Shown piece after piece: positions 56,433 through 64,000 of a stretch of DNA of 64,000 nucleotides (position 1 is its first letter; every line of letters begins with the position of its first letter). The notes below the pieces were generated by a model, which had not been told where the DNA came from, ran no database searches, and saw only the letters and a program-made list of their open reading frames with translations. The DNA is taken from NCBI GenBank assembly GCA_903813345.2, contig CAIIXF020000008.1, forward strand, positions 1,251,341 through 1,315,340. Direction: 5' to 3'. The position numbers were made by a program, and so were the translations under genes. Source of the stretch: Owenia fusiformis (taxonomy: Eukaryota; Annelida; Polychaeta; Sabellida; Oweniidae).

Positions 56433-58217
56433 TTATTGCTTTTCTTTAATGTGCATGTATTCTTCATGGGCTTTTAACAGTGGTAAGGTAGCATATCCTT
56501 TACCACAGAGTCCACACTTGAATGGTTTCCCAATGTAACATCTATTTTTTTCATGGTCACATCTATTTTTCCTTGTTCTAAAGTATGTTTCACAAAACTG
56601 ACATTTGAAAGGTTTTTCTCCCGTGTGCTTTCTCTCATGATCTTTTAGTAAATTCATTTCAGCAAACGTCATTTCACAGTATTGGCATTTCAAACTGGTA
56701 TTTTTTGTTTTGTTTTTATGCATACTATGCAATCTTTTATGAACTTCTAAGGTTTTAGTTGAGCTAAACGTTATTCCACAGCAGATAAGTGATTTATCTT
56801 TGACTGGGCTACTTTCTTCTTTCACATCAAGTAGACCACCAATATCTTTATTTGTATTCAGACAGACATTATCATTACCATCGTAAGGTTGTGATTGAGC
56901 AATATTATCCACATTTCCTTTCTTACTTGTACTTGTTGCTTTGTCCCTGGTGTGTGCCACTGCTTCATGTCTCTTTAAGTTTTGTTTTCTATTAAATGTT
57001 TTTTCACAGATGTCACATTTGTGTGGTTTTCCTGTATGAATGGTTTCATGCTCTTTCCAATTTTGCTTAATTTTGAACAGTTTATAACAGTATTGGCATT
57101 TGAAACATTTCCTATTGATTTTAGGATGTATCATTAACATGTGATTTTTAAGTTGACTGGATGTTTTCAAGAACTCTTCACAAACTTCACATTGAAATAG
57201 ATTAGGATTGTGTATTATCAAATGCTTATCAAGACGATACTTCCTAGTAAAGGATTGAGCAATATTATCCACATTTCCTTTCTTACTTGTACTTGTTGCT
57301 TTGTCCTTGGTGTGTGCAACAGCTTCATGTCTCTTTAAGTTTTGTTTTCTAGCAAATGTTTTTTCACAGATGTCACATTTGTGTGGTTTTCCTGTATGAA
57401 TGGTTTCATGCTCTTTCCAATTTTGCTTAATTTTGAACAGTTTATAACAGTATTGGCATTTGAAACATTTCCTATTGCTTTTAGGATGCATCATTAACAT
57501 GTGATTTTTAAGTTGACTGGAAGTTTTCAAGAACTCTTCACAAACTTCACATTGAAATAGATTAGGATTATGAATTATCAAATGCTTATCAAGACGATAC
57601 TTCCTAGTAAAGGATTTCTTGCAAAATTGACATTCAAAATGCTTCTTCACAGTTTGTTGAACATTGGCATTGTTAATATCATTGGTATCATCACTGAGCA
57701 CAGTGTTGTCATCATCTATTTGATGATCATTGAGTTCTTCATGGTCCTGTTTCTGTTCTACAGCATCAAAGCCATCAAGGTCATCATATTCTTCTTTTGC
57801 GAAGATAGTATCTTCATCTCCTTCTTCTTTATCTTCCACCTTGAACTCAATTTCATTGGGATTCAAGTGATCCTTCATTTCTTCAGTTTCTAGCTTGATA
57901 GCAATCTGATTTGTTTGAAGATCTTCCCTTGAGAAATGTTCTCCTTCTTCACTGTGAACATCATATTCTTCTTTAATAATGGTATTTTCACCATTCTTGA
58001 TACTTGTTATAGTTTCCTGTCTATATGTATGCACAGTTGTGGTGACCACTGTAGTTTCATGTTTCTTAGATATATCCAGGCCATTTTCACTTTTGTATCC
58101 AGCTCCTAGAGGTTCATCTTTGATACATTGGGTAATATTAAATCCATCATCATCAATTGGTTCTTGTTTTATAACCACATTAACATCACCATTCTCACTA
58201 AGTCTAAAATTCTCCAT
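56433..58217 (-). CDS. C2H2 zinc-finger protein A with internal duplication
   Basis: 594 codons in one exon. I take the ATG at 58217 (MENFRLSENG) as the start because the open frame upstream of it has no other ATG. The acidic N-terminus (to about residue 190) has five SUMO-type motifs: VIKQEP, CIKDEP, IIKEEY, AIKLET and FKVED. Then come C2H2 fingers such as CQFCKKSFTRKYRLDKHLIIH and CDICEKTFARKQNLKRHEAVAH. A 360-bp in-frame tandem duplication (56893-57252 and 57253-57612) copies 120 residues; at the junction the copied first finger lost its two Cys (NIAQSFTRKYRLDKH). C-terminal fingers include a CC variant (LICCGITFSS) and a C2HC type ending KNRC. Probably a sequence-specific DNA-binding regulator; targets unknown. 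TAA lies at 56433-56435, with a donor-like AAAGTAAGT just after it. Confidence 0.88.
   Translation of the reverse strand: MENFRLSENGDVNVVIKQEPIDDDGFNITQCIKDEPLGAGYKSENGLDISKKHETTVVTTTVHTYRQETITSIKNGENTIIKEEYDVHSEEGEHFSREDLQTNQIAIKLETEEMKDHLNPNEIEFKVEDKEEGDEDTIFAKEEYDDLDGFDAVEQKQDHEELNDHQIDDDNTVLSDDTNDINNANVQQTVKKHFECQFCKKSFTRKYRLDKHLIIHNPNLFQCEVCEEFLKTSSQLKNHMLMMHPKSNRKCFKCQYCYKLFKIKQNWKEHETIHTGKPHKCDICEKTFARKQNLKRHEAVAHTKDKATSTSKKGNVDNIAQSFTRKYRLDKHLIIHNPNLFQCEVCEEFLKTSSQLKNHMLMIHPKINRKCFKCQYCYKLFKIKQNWKEHETIHTGKPHKCDICEKTFNRKQNLKRHEAVAHTRDKATSTSKKGNVDNIAQSQPYDGNDNVCLNTNKDIGGLLDVKEESSPVKDKSLICCGITFSSTKTLEVHKRLHSMHKNKTKNTSLKCQYCEMTFAEMNLLKDHERKHTGEKPFKCQFCETYFRTRKNRCDHEKNRCYIGKPFKCGLCGKGYATLPLLKAHEEYMHIKEKQ
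56893..57612 (-). repeat. 360-bp tandem duplication inside zinc-finger gene A
   Basis: The two units differ by only a few bases (for example FARKQN versus FNRKQN). The sharp ends (TTCCTAGTAAAG at both unit ends) and the multiple-of-three length keep the frame. Recent, or homogenised by conversion. Confidence 0.95.
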
Positions 58218-58374
58218 TTTAAAGTGTTTCAATTTTCGTAGTCAATTCTGCAGTGCACCATTATCTACATTTACTGCACCTTTCCTTTGTTTTGTTGTCT
58301 TTTATTGTTGTATTTTGTTGTACAGTTCTTTTTCAGCTATTTCCCTTCAACATTCATGTGACTGGAGAATCCTC
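58218..58374 (-). other. 5' UTR part of zinc-finger gene A exon
   Basis: A TTACAG acceptor at 58375-58380 precedes GAGGATTCTCC, shared with gene B at 62931-62937. Both genes thus have an upstream non-coding exon that was not identified. The leader is nearly the same in both. Confidence 0.55.
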
Positions 58375-58380
58375 CTGTAA

Positions 58381-58996
58381 TTACAGAATTGTGAACATTC
58401 TTATAATGGATAAGAAAAAGATATAAATGATAATAAGAAAAAATATAAAAGATGGTTTTGAAAATATATCATATCGATGAATGGATATTGATAGCATTAT
58501 GAGTGAGCGTAGCGAATGAAACTATCTCTGAGTGGATTAACTGATATTTTTTCAAAACCATAGGATTATTACATTCAACAGGAAATTAGAAACAGTTTGT
58601 CACCAATGAAGCAAATTATTTTAATTAATGGTGTGTCAGTCATTAAGTTCTACAAGAATGAGAATAACATGACGTTCTGATATTTCAAGGTAACTCGTTT
58701 GAAAAATAACGGAATATTTGTAGATTATATTTGTCATACAATTAATATTAATTGTATGACATATATGAGACCAATGTCAATGCTACCAGGGGAATTTGGC
58801 CTTGGACATGCAGGCCTTACTATTTATGCATGTTTTTTCTGTTTTGAAAAATTCTATAAAAAATACTAACTGCAAGAAGATATTCTGGATTTTGTAGCCC
58901 TGTGATTGGAGAATGAGTAGGGGCTAATAAGAGATTCTGACAATGGTTTTAGTACATGTTCATCTTTAGAAGCTAGAAAGTTTGGAAAATATAATA
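58381..58996. other. No gene; perfect palindrome inside
   Basis: Contains a 30-nt perfect palindrome at 58732-58761, half-site TGTCATACAATTAAT. Otherwise featureless AT-rich DNA, probably part of the upstream intron or flank of zinc-finger gene A. Confidence 0.4.
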
Positions 58997-59005
58997 AAGA
59001 ATAAA

Positions 59006-59905
59006 GGGTTTGTGTAAAAAACCGGGTGACTGGGTACTTAACGTTCCTAGCAGGGTTAGGATTTTTTTATTTATAATGTTGGATCTGGACGATACATGTA
59101 CGTTATTTTCGACGTCACGTTTTGAGGTTATTTCACATCGTAAGAACGTTTTGACAACGTTAACTTTTAACGTTAAAATAACGTCGGTAATGAACCGATT
59201 TAGTGAGAACACGTTTTGCTGAATATTTAAATAAAGTCAGATCAATACGGTCCATGAACGTCATTATTGACGTCACGTTTTGAGGTTATTTCAAATCGAA
59301 AAAACGTTTCGACAACGTTAAATGTTAACGTTAACAATACGTCGGAAATGAAACAACTTAGTGAGAACACAAAGTTTTTGTCATGTTTTTTTCCACCAAA
59401 AAATATTTTGATATTAAAAGCCTGTTTTGACAACGTTGAATTTTAACGTTTGAGTTACGTCACATATGGACCAACGTAGTAAAAAATCAAACGTTCCTGT
59501 TTGTTATGTTTTCCACACTAACGAACTTTACGGACATGTTACAACAACATTCTTTTTATACCATCAATAGATGTCTCATGTTTACGTTACCTCGATGTGC
59601 AAAGAACGAAAATGTGCAACGTCTTCTTGGAACTTATATGCTACTTATGAGCAATGTCACATGGACGTCACTGTTTGCTGGATCGATTATTTTAAAAAGT
59701 GCTCTGTCTCGTATAGGGTAAAAATATCGAACAGCAGTGCACTCGGTAGGGTAAGTCTGTCAAGTCAATTCGCTACTATATATCGGGGGAAATGTGGAAC
59801 TTTGAAAGTTGGTAACCCTGCTAGGAACGTTAGGTACCCGGTCGACCGGGTACCCGGTTACCTGGTCACCTGGTTACCCGGTCACCTGGTTTTTTACACA
59901 AACCC
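59006..59905. mobile_element. MULE-like element, 900 bp, 9-bp TSD
   Basis: The ends GGGTTTGTGTAAAAAACC and its near complement GGTTTTTTACACAAACCC, with AAGAATAAA directly outside both (58997-59005 and 59906-59914). Subterminal DNA on the right is a run of GGTNACC words (GGTACCCGGTCGACCGGGTA and relatives), and GTTCCTAGCAGGGTTA occurs inverted at both ends. The middle has three diverged ~160-bp copies with AACGTTAACTTTTAACGTTA-type palindromes. No transposase; long frames here are spurious. Confidence 0.75.
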
Positions 59906-60165
59906 AAGAATAAAGATTGAATATCCTCCTCAACCAAATGAAATATTTATATTTGTAATTTTTATAGACATTTATTTTTTACATGCACATTTTCGATTGA
60001 ATCTATTTTTCCAACATGTCACATGTAAAAGAATCACTTTTTTACTATCAATTCAATCAGTTTATTTCATCATTTTTACAATTAATATACATGTATATAC
60101 TCAGAGGGCGTATGGTGCAACGAAACATAACAAAAATGTGACTCTAATTCAGACTACATGTTAAA

Positions 60166-60960
60166 CTAGAAAAAACAGCAACTCCATGGAGTAGCAAATG
60201 CCACCGAACAAAACATATTTTGATTATAAGCTGCCTTCTTGAAAATTCTTTCTCGAGCAGAGCTTGTTTGTCCCTAGGCATCAACATATAAAATGTAAAC
60301 CATATCTTTCAATTAGCATTTGAGTTATCAAAGATTATATTCCTTTTTTATGAAAAATGGCAGCCATTTTAAAATTCAGCTGCCATTTTGAAAATCTTTT
60401 TCGAACAGAGCTACTGTGTCCCTGGGCATCAGCATATAAAATTTGAGAAAATCCATCCACTGCTATTTGAGTTATCAAAGATATAATTTTTTACGAAAAA
60501 TGGTAGGCATTATAAAATTCAGCTGCCATCTCTTGAAAATTCTTTGTCAAACAGAGGGACTGTGTCTCAAGGCATCACCATATAAAATTTGATCCAAATC
60601 AAAGATTACGTTTTTTATGAAAAATGGTGGCCCTTTTGATATTTAGCAGCCATTTTGAAAATTTCTTCTTCAGTGTAGCTCCTTTGTCCCTAGGCATCAG
60701 CATAAAAAATTTGAACCAAATCCATGAATGAGTATTTGACTTATCAAAGATTACATTTTTGATGAAAAATGTTGTGCATTTTGAATTAAGCGGACATATT
60801 GAAAATTCCTTCTCGAGCAGAGGTCCTACACCCATAAGGCATAAGCCTATAAATTTTTTATCAAATCTGTCTACCAGTATTTTTTCGTCTTGACACACGA
60901 ATGGACGGGCTAAAGGACAAACAGCTTTCCTATATCCCCCTCGAACTTCGTTTGGTGGGA
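60166..60960 (-). mobile_element. Helitron-like element, 795 bp
   Basis: On the - strand: A|TCCCACCAAACGAAGTTCG start with hairpin, a body of four ~150-bp units with GCAGCCATTTTGAAAAT words, then GGCATTTGCTACTC-loop-GAGTTGCTG and CTAG|T. Borders obey the A|T, TC...CTAG rule. The 121-codon frame inside is not credible. Confidence 0.65.
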
Positions 60961-61296
60961 TCACAAGGGGCTTATATTGTAATCATATTTACTAACTTGA
61001 AGATGTACAATATTAGTAATAAAAAACAAAATACATAAATTAAATGGAATATAGATAAGTATAATCATTTTAAGTTTCATAACTATCAACAATTTGCATT
61101 TCAATATAGGAAAGATAAAGTGTTACTATAAGCAAGAGTATTTGGAGAACTACTGTATACCAAAATCAAAGATATTAGTCTGTACATAAGTATTCATCAT
61201 CAGAAGAGATTTCCAAAACAAAACAATTATTACTTAATTCATCATCAACTGTGTTCAATATGTACCGTAAGTTGATTAAAATTCAAACATGCGTAT
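60961..61296. other. 3' flank of zinc-finger gene B, nothing seen
   Basis: AT-rich, no repeats with clear ends. AATAAA on the - strand overlaps the stop of gene B (about 61294-61299). Confidence 0.35.
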
Positions 61297-62772
61297 TTAT
61301 TGTTTGTCTTTCATGTGCTTATGTTGTTCATGAGCTTTCAACAATGGCAAGAAGGCATATCCTATTCCACAGAGTCCACATTTGAATGGTTTCCCAAACT
61401 GGCATCTATTCCTTTCATGGTCGCTTCTGCTTCCCGGAGATTTAAAGTATTTATCACAAAATTGACATTTGAAAGGTTTTTCTGATGTATGCTTTCTTTC
61501 ATGACTTGTTAATTTATTTCTATGAATAAACGTTTTTTCACAGAAATTACATTTCATTTGGGGTTTAGGATGGTGTAAATATTTATGTACTTCTAAGGTT
61601 TTTGTTGAGCTGAATTTGATTCCGCAACAATGAAGTGAAGATTCATCACCAGAAACTCTTTCAGTTTTTTCATTAAGTAGGCTGTCATTTTTGTCATCTT
61701 TGCTTTTATCAAGATTAACATCTGTACCATAATTTTCCCGTTGTGGCTCTGCACATTCGAGATTACCATTTTCAACCTTAATGTTGATATCGACTTTCTC
61801 ACCACAATTTGTAATGCCACATTTTTCATTTTCTTCAACTTTGTTTCTTTCAAGATTAGCATACACACTACCATCTGCACTTTTAACATTCTCATCATTA
61901 TTAGTAATATTCACATTCTCTCTAGAATGTTTGCTTTTATAAGATGTCCCAGTGTGCAAGCCTTCATGTACTTTATGATTATGCTTTCTAATAAACTGTT
62001 TATCACAGTACTGACATTTGAAATATTTTTTATCATCCTTGCGGTGTTTTATCATGTGCTGTTTATAATCTGTGAAACTTTTGAAGAAGTCCTCGCAAAC
62101 ATCACATTGATACGAATTATGATTTTGTTTGATTGAGTGACGAATCAGAGCACTTTTGTGAACATAAGATTTGTCACAATCTTGACATTTATGTGGTTTC
62201 TTCACTTGGGGCTTGACCTTATCAGGCGCATTACTATCATTGAGCATCATGTTATTTTTGTCACAATCAGTATTTATTTGTTGATCACTGAGTTTGTCCT
62301 GTTGTTTTTGTGCTACAGCATCAACGCCATCAAGGTCATCATATTCTTCTTTTGCATAGATAGTATCTTCATCTCCTTCTACTTCATCTTCCACCTTGAA
62401 CTCAATTTCATTGGGATCCCAGTGATCATTCATTTCTTCAGTTTCTAGCTTAATAGCAAACTGATTTGTTTGAAGATCTTCCCTTGAGAAATGTTCTCCT
62501 TCTTCACTGTGAACATCATATTCTTCTTTAATAATGGTATTTTCATCATTCTTGATACTTGTTATAGTTTCCTGTCTATATGTATGCGCAGCTGTGGTGA
62601 CCACTGTATTATCATGTTTCTTTGATATATCCAGGCCATTTTCACTTTTGTTTTCAGCTGCTAGAGGTTCATCTTTGATACATTGGGTAATATTAAATCC
62701 ATCATCATCAATTGGTTCTTGTTTTATAACCACATTAATATCACCATTCTCACTAAGTCTAAAATTCTCCAT
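61297..62772 (-). CDS. C2H2 zinc-finger protein B, paralogue of A
   Basis: 491 codons in one exon, ATG at 62772 (MENFRLSENG). The first ~170 residues are nearly those of protein A, with the same five SUMO-type motifs. After that the proteins diverge: three fingers (CQDCDKSYVHKSALIRH, CDVCEDFFKSFTDYKQH, CQYCDKQFIRKHNHKVH), a long Asn/Lys/Glu-rich spacer, then a CC-type finger (HCCGIKFSSTKTLEVH), CNFCEKTFIHRNKLTSH, a C2HC finger ending ERNRC and CGLCGIGYAFLPLLKAH. It lacks the 120-residue duplication of A. The C-terminal finger block matches A in order, so the genes are tandem duplicates with the middle replaced or diverged. Likely nuclear; function unknown. Confidence 0.88.
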   Translation of the reverse strand: MENFRLSENGDINVVIKQEPIDDDGFNITQCIKDEPLAAENKSENGLDISKKHDNTVVTTAAHTYRQETITSIKNDENTIIKEEYDVHSEEGEHFSREDLQTNQFAIKLETEEMNDHWDPNEIEFKVEDEVEGDEDTIYAKEEYDDLDGVDAVAQKQQDKLSDQQINTDCDKNNMMLNDSNAPDKVKPQVKKPHKCQDCDKSYVHKSALIRHSIKQNHNSYQCDVCEDFFKSFTDYKQHMIKHRKDDKKYFKCQYCDKQFIRKHNHKVHEGLHTGTSYKSKHSRENVNITNNDENVKSADGSVYANLERNKVEENEKCGITNCGEKVDINIKVENGNLECAEPQRENYGTDVNLDKSKDDKNDSLLNEKTERVSGDESSLHCCGIKFSSTKTLEVHKYLHHPKPQMKCNFCEKTFIHRNKLTSHERKHTSEKPFKCQFCDKYFKSPGSRSDHERNRCQFGKPFKCGLCGIGYAFLPLLKAHEQHKHMKDKQ

Positions 62773-62931
62773 TTTAAAGTGTTTCAATTTTCGTAGTCAA
62801 TTCTGCAGCATACCATTATCTACATTTACTGCATTATTCCTTTGTTTTGTTGTCTTTTATTGTTGTATTTTGTTGTAAAGTTCTTTATCAGCTTTCTCCC
62901 TTCAACATTCATATGGCATGGCTGGAGAATC
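62773..62931 (-). other. 5' UTR part of zinc-finger gene B exon
   Basis: An acceptor CTCTAATTACAG precedes GATTCTCC, matching gene A. The UTR aligns with that of A with a few indels, so the duplication includes the leader and at least this splice site. Confidence 0.55.
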
Positions 62932-62937
62932 CTGTAA

Positions 62938-64000
62938 TTAGAGAAAAATGAACATTTTTATGCCAAGAAAAATCTAAATGCATCCATGAGTTTCTGTTGT
63001 AGCCAATCACAAAGGTTTGACATAAAACAAAAATATCTGTCAAGGAGAGACTTTTTATTGTAGCTAGCTAATTATATTGTAGGTAAAAATCTGTATACTA
63101 AATAAGTAGACTAGATGCAAAAAATAATCCTGATTCATCATCGTGAAACATTTCAAGTCAATGATATCATGAAATATACATACAAAATTACTTCTAGAAA
63201 TGCTTAAAAAAATTGTTGAAATTGAAATTGTTTTGTGAATTTCTTTCTGTGAAAAAGTGATTTCTAGATCGGGTAATTTCCTAATAGTGTTCATGTTAAA
63301 AATCATTATAATTTAAATATCTGTTGTTCTATTGTAATTGAACAGTTAATAATTTCTCAATGTTTAAATTGTACATATTGTTAAATTCAAAATTTTCTAT
63401 GTACCCCATGCTCTTCTGTCATCTGACCAGAGTTGGGCACTTGGTGGTAAAACTAACTACCTACTCACATCTACTGATGCTAAAATTGTACATGAAATGG
63501 AAACAACTCAAAATTGGGCTTCAGACATACCACAACACACATATTACTGTATTATAAGCATTAATAGCCTCAGAGGTTACTGCCTCAGATACAAGCAACA
63601 TGTGTTAATCGGTATAAACTAGAACCTGTTGAAAATTGAAACTCTTTGCTTTTCACTGCACTAAATAAACGATAAATAGAAAAGAAATTCAAACAAATGT
63701 AAGGAAATGTATATCAGGCCATGAGAAATAGCTGAATTGAACACAAATACAAAAATAAATGTAAATATCGTTGTTTGGGTAATTGAGGAACTTTTAAATG
63801 TTTTAGAACAAACAGAGAATGTCTGGACAAAACTATTATTAATCATTAAAAGGACTCTCTGCAGTCCCTATTCTAAATTAGTTCAAAATGATTTGAATTT
63901 GTAATAATGTCCTTTTCATCCTTACATTAGAATTTTGGTTCAGACCCTCCTCTCGGAAATATCAATGCCTAAAAAAGTTCTACAAATCAGTAAGACAAGT
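62938..64000. other. Right flank, no gene recognised
   Basis: No ribokinase exon, zinc-finger frame or element ends were identified to the end of the window. Short open frames on both strands have AT-rich composition and no recognisable motif. Confidence 0.4.

Noticed and set aside
58218-58232. Upstream start (MKHFK) for zinc-finger genes A and B (also 62773-62787)
   Set aside because: The first codon is TTG; the first ATG is at 58217 and 62772, and animal genes rarely start at TTG.
59571-60164. 197-codon frame
   Set aside because: It runs across the right inverted repeat and GGTNACC array of the 900-bp element and beyond its border, so it is not one coding unit.
60599-60964. 121-codon frame on the - strand
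   Set aside because: It covers the 5' hairpin, microsatellite and core units of a Helitron-like element.

Overview
The window is AT-rich animal nuclear DNA. Its genes are split by GT-AG introns, there are no operons, and most of the sequence is transposable elements and tandem repeats. It looks like a marine invertebrate. Repeats built like the 'pearl' elements of bivalves (short inverted ends, a CYGT microsatellite, a core of ~160-bp tandem units) make a mollusc plausible, but the sequence does not name the species.

Five protein genes can be supported. (1) An ASPP gene (relative of TP53BP2/PPP1R13B), + strand, 12855-20922: eight exons giving 1077 residues (coiled coil, proline-rich region, PP1-docking motif, ankyrin repeats, SH3). 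Its N-terminal exons were not found. (2) CINP (CDK2-interacting protein), - strand: four 3' exons at 25129-26959 plus a proposed first exon at 46812-46914, 234 residues across a 19.9-kb first intron. (3) Ribokinase (RBKS), + strand, starting at 50781: five exons, N-terminal half only. (4, 5) Two paralogous single-coding-exon C2H2 zinc-finger genes on the - strand, 56433-58217 and 61297-62772, with near-identical acidic N-termini rich in SUMO-type motifs and diverged fingers. If ribokinase continues past the window, both zinc-finger genes lie inside one of its introns. CINP and RBKS are divergent neighbours with a transposon-rich spacer.

Layout: 1-12.8 kb is repeats, including a Helitron-like element (1942-5310) that carries an LTR-like insertion (2707-4410), and a 5-kb TTAA-flanked element (6532-11538) that split an 18-bp minisatellite. 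12.8-21 kb is ASPP, with a 39-bp minisatellite filling one intron and a partially triplicated ankyrin exon. 21-25 kb is its 3' flank and non-coding DNA. 25-47 kb is CINP, whose first intron holds nested transposons (a 9-bp-TSD element inside a Helitron-like element, a long palindrome, a ~1.7-kb satellite) and a nearly complete tyrosine-recombinase retrotransposon of Ngaro type (39008-44294). 47-50.5 kb is the transposon-filled CINP/RBKS spacer. 50.8-54 kb is RBKS, and 55-63 kb is a mariner relic, the two zinc-finger genes, a second 9-bp-TSD element and another Helitron-like element.

Most notable are: the Ngaro-type element with identical split direct repeats and a recoverable empty site; Helitron-like elements whose 3' hairpin shows a compensatory base-pair change; the ASPP minisatellite, open in the host reading frame with a possible splice acceptor in every unit; and the ankyrin exon copied three times together with its acceptor.
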